The notes: generated by a model not told the origin, from the sequence alone. Positions 33,106 through 43,735 are shown, counted from the first letter of the stretch. The stretch is DNA of 64,000 bases from Lophium mytilinum (GCA_010093605.1 MU004198.1:440456-504455); one strand, 5' to 3'. Translations and numbers: made by a program.

Positions 33106-34070
33106 GCTCGATATGAAGGTCGACGAGGCGGGAGCATGTACGATTGATTGTACTAATTGAAATTGCGAATCTTTATGGCGTTTAGGAGCTGAACCTAGAC
33201 AAGCCTTTCAGCTTGATGGGAGGTATTTTGTTTAGTTGACGATTACAGCATTCAGCATATTGCGGTGCTCCACTCCACGCTCCTATGATTTGTTTTCCGC
33301 GTCACGTTATTCTCCTTTTATCACTTACACCAACTACCTTCTCCATATCAACAGAGAAAGCTCCAAGTTTCTTTCAACTACTGTAACCTTGCCTTTCGTG
33401 ACATAAAGCCCAGTGACGTAGACAATGCGTGTCTCTTGACTTCTCTCAATTATACATGCTTTTTGTGGTCCCTAACGGACTTTTCTATTACTTTGATCAT
33501 AAAAGCAGTCATCAGACTTGGACCTGGGTCACTCAGTTACAGATGATACACAAGCCAACCAAGACATGTTGGGACTAGTAAATTGGCAGCATGTCTGTGC
33601 TCGATGCGGTAAGCCTAGCTTTTTCGGATCAATGTAAATCTAACTCCTGGAATACTATGTTCTGCTGCATAGAGCTGACATTAGCCTTGACGAAGCTCGT
33701 TCAATACGCGAAAAGGAGTAATGGCAACTTGGCGGGTCCCCATCGAGTTTCCCGCGAGGAGAACAGTGAGTGCGAGATTTGGCGCTTATAACATTGTCAG
33801 TTTACAACTATATACAATGAGAGAGGTTCAGTTGGTGAGAGTTCCATGTAGACATTCAATGGTACGCCTCCAAGAGCTACCGGGTACCATTCACGACGCA
33901 GAATGGAAGTGAAACCGCACATCTGGGGCGCCAGCGCCTGTATTTATATCACATCAACACTTCTCCAATCTTTTTCTCATTCAGACCACCCACCACTTGT
34001 GTCCCCCCCCGACACACGCATCCACTTCCTCAAACAAACCACCCTGACAGATTCAACCAAGGGGTTCGTC
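33106..34070. other. Spacer B-C in the paralogue array
   Basis: AT-rich spacer containing the promoter of gene C. Frames at 33591-33791 and 33721-33912 are unsupported. The last 130 nt are conserved with the gene D promoter (separate entry). Confidence 0.55.
33910..34010 (+). promoter_or_regulatory. Gene C promoter/leader, conserved with gene D
   Basis: TGTATTTATATCACATCAACAC, then TTTTTCTCATTCAGACCACCCACCAC, aligns with the region upstream of gene D (36212-36300). It contains a TATA-like element followed by a pyrimidine-rich leader. The match shows that the promoter was duplicated with the gene or is under constraint. Confidence 0.6.
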
Positions 34071-35267
34071 ATGCCTAAAGTCAATACTTCAATCCGCACG
34101 TCCAACGGACCGTCTCCTGTCGGCCGTCGACCTCCCGCTCGTGTGTCCCCATATCCCTCGCGAACGGAGACCCATTCACGACAAGCAATGGTTTCTTCCC
34201 GTCGGCGATCAGACGAAAAGGACACATGCGTCAATCCCGCCCTCTCTGACGGTTCTGAATCGGAGGAGATGGTCATTGCCACCACGGAAACAAGCCAAAT
34301 CAAAACTGAAATCGCCTTCAACGCATGGGAATCGGATGATGAAGACATGTTCGTGGATCCTGTGGAGTCGGACGACGAAGACATGTTCGTGGATCCTGGG
34401 GAGTCAGATGACGACGATATGTTCGTTGATTCTGTGAAGTCTGACGCAGTGTCGCGGAACGGTAGGATGATTCCAATGATCGTTCTCGAAGACGAAAAAG
34501 AGGTTCTGGAGGGCACACCAGAGGATCGTCTCAATCTTAACGATGTATCCGGCTTCTTCAAGCTGCCGCGCGAAGTCCGAGATCAGATCTATGGCTATGT
34601 GGCGGATGGTAGAGAAGAGGATACCGAGTACGTGTGCAAGCAGAGCGACAAGTACCGCGATGCCCGTCTCCCGCCAGTCCCGCCTCTCTTGCAAGTTTCT
34701 CGGAGGACACGAGCCGAGTATCTTCCAGTTTACGTCTCGAAGACTGAGTTTGTACTCGGCCTCGCCTCAGTGGACAGCCTGAAGATCGTCAACAGATGGC
34801 TGAACTTCATCAAACCAGAGATCACCGAGCTCACAAAGATGAGCTTCATCCTACGCAAGTGCGACTGGAATCGCAAGAACTTCGTCCCCCACCCAGAAGA
34901 CCGCCCCCGGCCTCGATGGTCAATCTGGGCAGAGTGCTACGCCCACACATCCGACATGGACGACCACCCCGACTCCCATTATAGCGGCTGGGCGGAGTAT
35001 TGGGTGGACTTCAAGCAAGAGGTAGCAGACGGCAATCTTATCCAGGTTGTCCAAAAAGACCTCTACTACCACGAGACGACTTCTGGCGCTATCCAGAACG
35101 AGCTTGCGCTCTTTAAACAACAAGCCGCGCCTATGTTTCTCAAGCGGAAGGATGAGACATTGGCGCTAGAGGACATTCAGAACCTGATCAATGCGCTCTT
35201 GGAGATGCACGGAAATTACGTGGTTAAAGAGTATGAAATTTCTCGGTGGTACTTTGGATCTTGGTAG
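34071..35267 (+). CDS. FGPW-end family member C, with triple acidic repeat
   Basis: Single exon, 398 aa from MPKVNTS, the longest member. The N-terminus is basic with predicted disorder. Residues 87-122 are three perfect-phase copies of a 12-residue acidic unit, ESDDEDMFVDPV-like. Then FFKLPREVRDQIYGYVADG, the core block (LLQVSRRTRAEYLPVYV, TEFVLGLASVDSLKIV, WLNFIKPEITELTKMSFILR), an insert of about 30 residues (VPHPEDRPRPRW..), HYSGWAEYWVDFKQEVADGN and the end SRWYFGSW-stop, where Ser replaces Pro. It shares promoter sequence with member D. Function unknown. Confidence 0.87.
   Translation: MPKVNTSIRTSNGPSPVGRRPPARVSPYPSRTETHSRQAMVSSRRRSDEKDTCVNPALSDGSESEEMVIATTETSQIKTEIAFNAWESDDEDMFVDPVESDDEDMFVDPGESDDDDMFVDSVKSDAVSRNGRMIPMIVLEDEKEVLEGTPEDRLNLNDVSGFFKLPREVRDQIYGYVADGREEDTEYVCKQSDKYRDARLPPVPPLLQVSRRTRAEYLPVYVSKTEFVLGLASVDSLKIVNRWLNFIKPEITELTKMSFILRKCDWNRKNFVPHPEDRPRPRWSIWAECYAHTSDMDDHPDSHYSGWAEYWVDFKQEVADGNLIQVVQKDLYYHETTSGAIQNELALFKQQAAPMFLKRKDETLALEDIQNLINALLEMHGNYVVKEYEISRWYFGSW
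34329..34436 (+). repeat. 3 x 36-bp in-frame minisatellite in gene C
   Basis: Units at 34329-34364, 34365-34400 and 34401-34436 encode ESDDEDMFVDPV, ESDDEDMFVDPG and ESDDDDMFVDSV. The unit length is a multiple of three, so expansion keeps the frame. Gene B carries one related unit. Confidence 0.93.
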
Positions 35268-35351
35268 ATGCGCCTGGATCAGGGAGGTTGGCCATACCGT
35301 TGCTGTTTTCGAATTGCTGGCAGAATAGCAGGGAATTTCATCTTGTAGGTC

Positions 35352-35414
35352 GTTTATGACAGCTATGTCATCCTGGAGACCCGCATCTCCCGCCGATACT
35401 TTCGACTCTGCTAG
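35352..35414 (+). pseudogene. Likely C-terminal relic of a fifth FGPW-family copy
   Basis: In one frame the sequence reads YDSYVILETRISRRYF and stops a few residues later. This resembles the family end GNYVVKEYEISRWYFGSW (C) and GHLVETRVLRRRFGPW (A). It begins about 85 nt after the gene C stop. Upstream sequence no longer aligns, so it would be a truncated partial duplication. The match is short and could be fortuitous. Confidence 0.4.
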
Positions 35415-36211
35415 GGGTGTTGGGGAAGTTGGCGAGGCATACTGGCGGATTCTGAAGGGCTTCGAGTCAAATTGACGTTTCTGCATGAGTTTAACGCGTG
35501 TAGATCGAGCTGACTGTTTAGATGGCGTTGATATCTATAGGTAGAGTAGAAGGCCGTCGAGGTAGCTATAAATACTATTGCAATTTCTCCCAGACTTCCG
35601 AAAGCTGTGACGCTTGCAATAATGTGATTTCTTTGAAAGTCTCCTCATGCTTCTATGATGGCACGTGAGCGTGTATCCTAGTCTCAACTTACGATTAATA
35701 GAAAGTCACTCTATCTACATAGGTAGAGTCAACGGTCATATGTAAGATGCAATATCGAATGTTGAGTTTCTTTTCTCCCATCTTGCGTTCGCATGGGTTA
35801 GTTATATGCACACTCTGGTTTCCAGTAAAGTCTGCAAAGAAGACGGACCTGAGGCCTAGATGCCCGTTCATCTACAGGCAATGTTCTGAACGGCTACTAA
35901 TCAGTAACGGGGTAACAGTACCTCCGGGTCCGCGACTGAGGCGGTAAGTCCAACATGGTACAAGTCCTAATACTTTGAAAATAACCTACACTGTTGATCA
36001 AGCGCGCTACCTTGTTTGTCGCAGTTCGCTATACTAGAGAGAACGGATCGCGGAAGCTTGCAAGAAGATCTCACATTGAAAGTCTGCCTAGAAGCCAGGT
36101 GGATAGCAAATTTGACCCGGGGAACGTTGTTAGCTTACACTCGGATATTCATGGGCTATCTAGGGACACTCAGTGAATACCCTATATAGGGGTTTATTCA
36201 AACGCTTTCAC

Positions 36212-36300
36212 GCACCTGGAGGCATCAGCACGCGTATATAAATCCGCATCAACATTTTGTTCATCCTTTTTTCTCATTCATACCACACTCCACTCGCACA
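36212..36300 (+). promoter_or_regulatory. Gene D promoter/leader with TATATAAAT box
   Basis: GCGTATATAAATCCGCATCAACA, then TTTTTTCTCATTCATACCACAC, aligns with the gene C upstream region. The TATATAAAT lies about 150 nt before the ATG at 36388. Confidence 0.6.
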
Positions 36301-36387
36301 CCACCACCTCACTTTCAACACACACTCATACATACAGCGCAACAGACACGTACCTACCTTTGTCAATCAGCGGACCAAAGACGCAAC

Positions 36388-37278
36388 ATGCCAAAACTTC
36401 AGTCTTCCGTTCGCAAAGTCGAGCGCGACGTGCCATACCCATCCGGCGCAGAACCCCGTTCTAAACGCGCGACCACCCACAAGTCGTTGAAATCCGATAA
36501 AAAACGTATGACCGTCAACCATGCCGCATCTGCAGTGCCCATGAAAGTGCGCGCTCGCAAGGCGGATGAAATCATCCGGAAGTACCAGACGCCAGGGTGG
36601 CTCACGAAACTCAACGACGACTCACGCTTCTTCCACCTCCCGCGCGAGGTCCGGGATATGATCTACGGCTGCGTGGCGGTTTCTGACGAAGAGGGCACTA
36701 CATACGTCTGCCTCCAGGATGACAACAAAATCCGTCTTCCAACAGTTCCAGGCGCGCTTCAGGTCTCTCGACGGATGCGATCGGAGTACTTCCCAGTCTA
36801 TGTCGCCAACACCGAGTTCGTGCTAGGTCTGGCGTCCATCAACAGCATCAAGGTCGTGGAACGCTGGCTGGATTTCATCGAACCCGAGGTCACGGAGTTG
36901 AACCAGATGAGCCTGATTCTGCGAAACACGAAGTGGTTGCGCGGCGTTCTGTCCCCCAATGCAGACGTGCCCGAACGCGAGGAGTCCTACTACAGCGGCT
37001 TCGCAGAATTCTGGGTCAACTTCAAGGAATCTATCGCTGATGGTAATCAGATCCAGTCGGTAGGCAAGGAGCTCTTCTACCATGACCGCACTTCGCGGTA
37101 CGTCCACCAGGAGGTCCAGCAGTTCCAGCAGATGGCTGAGGAGCTTCGTGTCCATCGAGCTGCAGAGACGTTGACGGTGTCCCATGTGCGCCGACTCATC
37201 GATACGCTACTTGAGATCACTGGGAGGTTCATCGTCCAGGAAGCCCACATCAACCGCGCGAACTTTGGCCCTTGGTAA
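36388..37278 (+). CDS. FGPW-end family member D
   Basis: Single exon, 296 aa from MPKLQSS. It lacks the acidic repeat of B and C and has a basic N-terminus. Motifs: FFHLPREVRDMIYGCVA (near residue 80), ALQVSRRMRSEYFPVYV, TEFVLGLASINSIKVV, WLDFIEPEVTELNQMSLILR, YYSGFAEFWVNFKESIADGN, and the end NRANFGPW-stop. It is most similar to member C by eye and shares its promoter, so C and D look like the youngest pair. Function unknown. Confidence 0.87.
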   Translation: MPKLQSSVRKVERDVPYPSGAEPRSKRATTHKSLKSDKKRMTVNHAASAVPMKVRARKADEIIRKYQTPGWLTKLNDDSRFFHLPREVRDMIYGCVAVSDEEGTTYVCLQDDNKIRLPTVPGALQVSRRMRSEYFPVYVANTEFVLGLASINSIKVVERWLDFIEPEVTELNQMSLILRNTKWLRGVLSPNADVPEREESYYSGFAEFWVNFKESIADGNQIQSVGKELFYHDRTSRYVHQEVQQFQQMAEELRVHRAAETLTVSHVRRLIDTLLEITGRFIVQEAHINRANFGPW

Positions 37279-37720
37279 CGGAGCTTGCCAATGTGATGGC
37301 CATTGGTACCTATCTTGAGAAGTATGGCTCTTCTGAATCTCGTCAGCCGAGGCGAGGGACGGTAAGTGTATCTGAGCGTGATGATTGGACCGGAAGCCAT
37401 GCATAAGGGGTGGCTCGGGTCCAAGAAAGGGACTGGGATTTGATCCCTCAATTACGATGTTTCATGTCGAAACCTATGGCATATGTTAAAGGCGTTGGGG
37501 AATCCAGTTTAGCCTCTCATAACAGATACATAGCAAGCACTTGTATCATGCCTGTCTATCATCATGCGTGACACCACCTTTGAAATGAAATGTGAGAAAG
37601 CTGTCTAACGCAACAAACAGCACGTCTACTGTACCGCAATAGAGTATCAAACTGATCGAAAAGAGAGGATACTGGAAACTTCCAGGGTACTTGCCCTTTT
37701 AGGAGTGAGGGTTGGCAGAG
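37279..37720. other. Convergent spacer after gene D
   Basis: 3' flanks of gene D and the 2-oxoglutarate oxygenase gene; nothing else seen. Confidence 0.6.
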
Positions 37721-39034
37721 TTAGTTAGCCTTTACTTCAGGAAGCCCATATGTCGCTGCTAGCCTCCTATTCAGATGATCTTGTGCCGTCATAACCTCGT
37801 CTGCGCCCCCAGTCCCGCCTCCGTAGCCAACTTTGAGCTTCTGATCCTCGCCTTCAGCGCTATGAAACCCTTTCACTTTCGCACTAGGCACAGGCACTAA
37901 GCGAGCTTCATCAAGAGGATGGCAAAAGTATGCGATACTGTACCGGTCCTCGCTAGACTTACCTTCCTCTGGCTGGGGAAAGATGACGCGATGGACTGTG
38001 CTTTTTAGAAGTCCGTTTGTCCAATAGGATAGAAGGTCTCCGATGTTGACGAGGATAGGTGGATTGGGTTCAGATGTTGGATTGACGGGAACGGGCGCCC
38101 ATTCGTTCGATGCGGTGAGAATTTCTAGGCCGGGTTGAGATGGGAGCTGGAAGAGGAGTGTAACGCTTCCATAGTCTGAGTGGGCGCCTGCTCGGATATC
38201 GGTCTGATCTGGTGGTGATGGCACAGAGGGGTACTGCCATGGTTAGCAACCTCCGATATAATGATGATGCCGCGCAAGCATGTCTTACGTATAACAAGCG
38301 CAGTATGCTTCCAGACGGGCCTTTGGCTCTGTTGTGCCGCTCAGAGAACCACTTATCTCCGCCGTCTGCAGAAGGAATCTCTAGGGCGGCAGCAAAGAGG
38401 TCCATGATTTTGTTGCAAAGATCGTGGCATTGATCTATGAATTGGGAGATCCGAGACTCTCCTTCGACGAGAGGTGCTGGTAATGGCTGATTGGCTTTGC
38501 CGTTACTGAATTCGCCGATATTGAAGGCCCTACTAGAGTTTAGGTATGAAGTGGAATTGGAAATGCCAAAACGCTGACTCTTTGAAATCACCTCTCTGTC
38601 AACGAGTTAGTCTTTGGGCTAGTACAAGATTCAGATGTAATGAATCAAGATGATAGATAGTATGACAAATGATGGGATCAAGACCTGCTGATGTGCTGGA
38701 TCGAGTGTCTCAGTATGCATTGACAACCATCCTCGATTCTTCCCAGACTTGCTTGAGTTGATCGAGCATGTTGCTTTCACTTTCGTTGGCGATTGGAAGA
38801 AAGTGTGCGACTGAAGTACTCAGCATTTGGCACTGCTCACTCGGATACATAACGAAGTCCTACTAGGTCAAAAATAGCCTGTATATCTGCTGGTGGAATG
38901 CCAACATCGTGGTTCTTGACGAAGACGAAACCGAATGTTGACGCGGCGTTGAGAATGTTTCTCGCGGTCTCTGATGAAGGAGATGATATGTCAATGACAG
39001 GTATGTCCGTGCTACTGGTTGTTACAGCCGCCAT
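37721..39034 (-). CDS. 2-oxoglutarate/Fe(II) oxygenase (isopenicillin N synthase-like superfamily)
   Basis: Five exons on the minus strand: 38864-39034, 38685-38810, 38579-38595, 38289-38529, 37721-38233 (355 aa). Exon 3 is a 17-nt microexon that restores the family motif: HTETLDPAHQQ, RGDFKE, AFNIGEF. Further blocks are IPVIDISSPSSETARNIL and ASTFGFVFVKNHDVG (N-terminal), GAHSDYGSVTLL (H203, D205), STVHRVIFP (H266) and RYSIAYFCHP (R282, S284 for 2-oxoglutarate). Residues for Fe(II) and cosubstrate are intact. The substrate is unknown; relatives act in secondary metabolism or hormone-like oxidation. Several donors are weak (GTAGGA, GTCTTG, GTCAGC), but each join restores conserved sequence. 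It is divergent from MKT1, with 296 nt between start codons. Confidence 0.87.
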
Positions 39035-39330
39035 CTCGATTATATTTGGGGAAAGGAATATTAAGGCTGTGGTGTCGAGGTGCGAGGTTATCGTGGAACT
39101 GCACACAAGGACGTGTGGGCTGACCAGCGCATCTGGCGCATTTAGTCAACCGTAAAAGCTTAAGCTCAACATCTACGCCGGCGCACCTCCTCACAAACAC
39201 GACTGCGAAACCGCAAACCTGACCATTGTTGTCGCATCTCAAAGGCATTGAGGTGGCCTACGTTTGCAGGAGCTGCCGGTCTCCTTCTTAACACCACCGT
39301 CCTCGGTCGTTGCCCCACCCAACACTCACC

Positions 39331-41788
39331 ATGATCCGCGACTTCGACAACTGGAACACCAGCCTGAGTGAGGTCGCAGCGTTGGACGAGTTTGCCAATT
39401 GTACAATTGCTATAGAGGCGGCAGATTATATCACCAACCATCTTCTCATCCACTCATGGAAGGAACCGCTTCTCCCAGCCCTCGGCGGCCTCCCCTTTGG
39501 CATGAAACATCGCGTTGAGTCCGACCTTGAGAAATTCAAAGCCTTCCACATTCAGCCCATCTTCGTATTCAGCGGTCTTGCCTTTGGCGAGAAGGAAGAC
39601 GTCTTCCGCGTGTCCGAGATTGCTGCTGAGGTCAACGAGCAAGCCTGGGACTTGTACGACAAACACCAGGCCGAACTTGCTGTTGCGAGATTTGGGGAGT
39701 CAAGTAAGAGCGCGAGGTATCCTACATGTGGATGTGCATAGCTGATAATAGCATAGCTTCTGTTAAAGCAGAGGATCTATTCCGCGCCTTTCAATCTATC
39801 CTACACGAACACAAGATTCCTTTCCAGGTTGCGCCATACAGCGCCTGGGCTCAGGTATGCCTTCTCATTGTCCACTGGCCTGCTACAGCCTATTAACTCC
39901 TTTGCAGCTAGCCTATCTCGAAAAGCATTGCCGTAATAGGATACATGCCATTGCTGGCTCCTCCGAACTCCTCCTCTTCGATTGCGACAAATTCATAACT
40001 AGCTTTGATTTCCCCAACGGACAGGCGAGATGGATCAAGCGGGATAAATGCATCGCAGATTTGAAGAGATTCACTGGAAATGGCGACATCTCCGGCGAAA
40101 TGTTCGTCGACGCGTGCATGCTGTCAGGGACCAATTTTCTCCCAACTTTGCCGCAGCTGAACCACGGCAATGCTCGCGTCAAACAGCCTAAGCCACACAG
40201 TGCGATTGAGATGATGATGATGGGCCCTGGTCGCAGTGGGATTGCCGTATGCCTCCAATACCAGGACGAGCCGAGCTTCCAGCAGATCAACTATCTTGAC
40301 AAGTACCGAAAGACGCGCATGGCTGTGAAGCATCACCCGATCCTCACTGACCAGGGAAAGATAGAGCCATTGGACGCTGTAAATGTGCCGAACGACGTGC
40401 ACGAGTTTATCGGTCAGCGCCTGCCAGACGAAATCTACTACTATCTATCCAAGGGCCTCATCGGGCCGCGGGTACTGAATTGGCGGACATCCGGGGAAAT
40501 AGTCGAGCTGAAACCATTGGATGGCGGCGACTCGGATGAATATCGTAAGCTCGTCAGCGTTAAACTCACCCCGATGCGCACGACTGCAATCTCATTGCTC
40601 TCATATTCCCTACATCGATTCTACCAACATAAGGACTTGGCTTTGAAGTGCTACTTTGACGATGGACAAGGCGGAAAGCATACGGATAGCATTAGCATGC
40701 GAGACCTGACCGATCCTAGGCCGCTGGTTGAGAAGTGGAACGTCAAGGCTGAAGGTTCCAAAGATGAGACGGCTAAATACCAAGGTGGTCTCCTTGGAAA
40801 AGCTATCCTAAGTCTCAAAGATGCACAATTTGGCAGCAAAACAATCACAGCGAAAAATCCCAAAGTCGTAAGTTTGAGATCTCAAAACCAAGCCGATTGC
40901 TGACAAAAGCTTAGCTCCTATCGACGAATGAGGAGATCCTTTCCAACGCTGTTTGGCGATTCTTACACTTGCGAGGCTACATCGATAGCAACCACAAGCT
41001 GACTCCTTGGGGAGAGGTGCTCGCGACCACCATTGCAGCACTTGAAGGCAACGCCGAGCTCGAAGAAGCCGCTACCATCGCCGTCGAACTTGCTCGCCTT
41101 GATCTCCTAAATGCTCGAGAAATGTTCCGGTATGGAGGTGCTCCTATGCGAGGTGAACGTAAGTGACCAACCCAAAATGCTCCAGAAACATGACTGATGT
41201 GCCGCAGTGGTCGACAAGCGGAACAATCTACTTGTTTCCCGAGTTGCTTGCCTCGGTAATCTACGCCATAAGCCCATCGGTTTCACTGGACCACTCAGTA
41301 GGCATATGCTTGCCTATCACTCGATGACTACCGCTGTTCGTAGCACTCTTCGAGATCTTGCGGAAGTCAGCCTCACCACGATATTGCTGAGCGGCGATGC
41401 GAAACGCCCGCTATCTGATCCTTACCGACTTGGCATGGAGTAAGACTCGCCTAATTATATGACAAAGACGGAACGATTGTGCTAATTTTTACGCAGCCTT
41501 CCCTTTCTGCTACCGAACACTTGCGCACTTGGAATCGCGGTAAAGTCTTACCTCGACGAGCTTCTTGCCAAACCGGGCTTACCCGCCACTGCGGACGAAA
41601 CGAAGGCTATGATCAAAGAAGACCTTGTGGCGCGCTACTTCCCTCAATGCCTGGATATCATAGAAGATCTGAAGACGGCATTCAAACTCTGGGACGCAGT
41701 CTATGCCGGTATCAAGTCCGCCGGTGACCTCGTCAAAGACAAGCAGGTCTGGAACGAGACCAACGAGTGGCTGGCTGACAGGCGTTAA
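39331..41788 (+). CDS. MKT1: MKT1 family post-transcriptional regulator (XPG/PIN-like nuclease fold)
   Basis: Six exons: 39331-39703, 39757-39854, 39908-40867, 40915-41158, 41208-41439, 41497-41788 (732 aa). All splice phases agree, with GTAAGA, GTATGC and GTAAGT donors and YAG acceptors. The N-terminus has XPG-like blocks: CTIAIEAADYI, QPIFVFSGL, VAPYSAWAQLAYLEKH and SELLLFDCDKFITSF. The C-terminal MKT1 domain carries ILSNAVWRFLHLRGYI, HKLTPWGEVLATTIAAL and LLNAREMF. In yeast, Mkt1 with Pbp1 regulates HO and other mRNAs post-transcriptionally in the cytoplasm (established). Length is slightly below the yeast protein. Catalytic acids appear partly retained (DCDKF), but activity is uncertain. 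Confidence 0.9.
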
Positions 41789-42568
41789 GCTCCCGTTCAC
41801 ATCATCTTCTTTCCCTTGCTTCTCCATCACCAAAAGCAGCATGAATCTGTGATTGAGGGTATGACTATGTCAGGCGCATGTCCGGAAAAGTTTAGGGATT
41901 TCGGAATTTATCGAAACAAATGAAGAAGGTGGTTTGCCGATGGCGAGCTCATTTCGTCATTTGGATAGATGCGTGTTGTTCTGCGAAGGGAAAGGGTTAA
42001 GGTGGGTCTGAATTAATGGCGAGGCCGGCGGGCTTTCGCAATGGAGTAGGTAGTCAGATTCAATAGAAAAATGGCATTCCGACTCGATCCACGTTGTGGC
42101 TTTGATTTGTAGGTGGGGTGGCTTTCAAAAATTATCACCCATATTTCCCAGTCACGTGTTCTGCATCTGCGCTCATTATTGGGTTGACTCAACTCTTTTC
42201 TATCTCAATAGCTCAGGACTTGAAGGCTTATGGTCAAATGCTTCAATTTTTGCGGCACGTACAAGCTTTTGGCTGCTTGGCTTTGGTCGTTGCCAACATT
42301 TCCGAATTTTATTGCATTTAGTCACCATTACATCGTACATCAAGTTTGGGTATTGGGATCTGGGGATTTTGCATTGAGAATGGTTATCAGAAGCTATGTG
42401 TTGTGGTAGAAAAGTTGTTGTGGGGTTGGGGCAAGAGTAAGGGTACACTCTAGTACGTGGACGCCATCCAGAAAAACAATCTAACGCCACTACGTCGGTC
42501 TCTATCTGGTCTCATCTCTGTGTTCTGTCAGTTGTCGAAATCGCGACTTTATTGGAAAGACAACGCGC
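41789..42568. other. Convergent spacer between MKT1 and HExxH paralogue 1
   Basis: A hydrophobic frame at 42096-42377 is T-rich and has no start context or family resemblance; probably non-coding. Nothing else seen. Confidence 0.55.
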
Positions 42569-43735
42569 TCAACTTGTCCTCCTGGGACGGATCGTCTCCT
42601 CGTATTCTTCGACGACCTCACCGTGCTCCTTGAGAATATAGTGTTTCTTGGTTCCACCCGCACTATTCCACCCTTCCAATTCCAGGACTGGATGTTCTTT
42701 GTCGGATGAAAGCGGCCGAAAGTTCAGGAACCCATTCTGTTTGGACTCCTCGAAGTTGTCCCAAGTAGAATTGAGGAATAAGCGTAAGATCCATTCCAAT
42801 GGTACGAAGAAAATATGCCGCCTATCCATAGGTTGCTTGAGCACTGACATAGGACCTATGTACAAGCTGGCCGACTCCGAATAGCGATATTGCGATATGA
42901 CACCACCAAGGGCAAAAATTTCCCACGAGTATCCCGCCTCTTCAGTGACGGAATCGTTTCCAAATACTCGTCTCTCTTTATCTCCGGAGAGTCTACACAG
43001 GTTGTGGAAGGCGTGAGCGAGCTCATGGCAGAGAGCAATTGCAATATGGAAATTAAGCTTCAGCCTCTGGTCTCTAGCTAATTTCTTTTGGTGTGCTAGC
43101 AGGAGAAGACGCGCATGTTTCAGGTTCAACCCTATCACAGGGTATGCGGGAAGCTCCCTCTGAGTTTCCCCGTAACTTTTCATGAACTCGGCTTTCATTG
43201 CACCCATTGCACCCATGGTTCGCATTACGCTGATTCTCAGTCCGGTGTTGCTGTTCCAGGTACTTGCGACGATATTCGGTTCATTGCCTATTCCGAACAT
43301 GAACGTAGTCCTGCTAGCAAGGAGGTCGAGATACTCGCATGCTACGTCCTTGGGTGACAGTGCCGCATACTGCTTTGGGATTTGTTCCTTGTATGCCTCG
43401 ACGCTCTTCACCCAGAACTCCTGTAGATTCTCGTGCCGGATGAGTTTTGTTGCTAGACGAAATGAGGGAATCAGCATTTTCCACAGGATATCCATCTCTG
43501 CTTCACTAGCCGCGTCGACTTTGAAGAGAGGCCCGTCTATATCGCAGGTTACGTTGTTCTCATCAACGCCGAGGACCCAATTACTTCGTTGAAATACGGG
43601 GTCAATGTCGTTGTCTAGCAGTTTGCTCTGATCTACCGGTGGAATCGACCCGCTCATGCCGTGTTTTAGAAGCATTTCATTGAGGATTGGCCCAGTCAAC
43701 GGTAGCAGCGGCTCAGGTGAAGGCTCTTTGCCCAT
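42569..43735 (-). CDS. Predicted zincin-like HExxH protein, paralogue 1
   Basis: Single exon, 388 aa. The motif IALCHELAHAFHNL (HELAH at 237-241) is a classic HExxH zinc site. It is followed 29 residues after the first His by EEAGYSWE (Glu266 as a candidate third ligand), a gluzincin-like spacing. The N-terminal half is conserved with paralogue 2: LLPLTGPILNEMLLKHGM, DIDPVFQRSNWVLGVDENN, DGPLFKVDAASEAEMDILW, SFRLATKLI. There is no signal peptide, so it is probably intracellular. I do not recognise a named family. The C-terminus is EEYEETIRPRRTS. Catalysis is inferred from the motif only. Confidence 0.85.
   Translation of the reverse strand: MGKEPSPEPLLPLTGPILNEMLLKHGMSGSIPPVDQSKLLDNDIDPVFQRSNWVLGVDENNVTCDIDGPLFKVDAASEAEMDILWKMLIPSFRLATKLIRHENLQEFWVKSVEAYKEQIPKQYAALSPKDVACEYLDLLASRTTFMFGIGNEPNIVASTWNSNTGLRISVMRTMGAMGAMKAEFMKSYGETQRELPAYPVIGLNLKHARLLLLAHQKKLARDQRLKLNFHIAIALCHELAHAFHNLCRLSGDKERRVFGNDSVTEEAGYSWEIFALGGVISQYRYSESASLYIGPMSVLKQPMDRRHIFFVPLEWILRLFLNSTWDNFEESKQNGFLNFRPLSSDKEHPVLELEGWNSAGGTKKHYILKEHGEVVEEYEETIRPRRTS

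Larger units (their letters stand above)
35268..36387. other. Spacer C-D in the paralogue array
   Basis: Contains a short C-terminal relic just after gene C (35352-35414, separate entry), then AT-rich DNA with no supported gene, then the gene D promoter. Confidence 0.55.
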
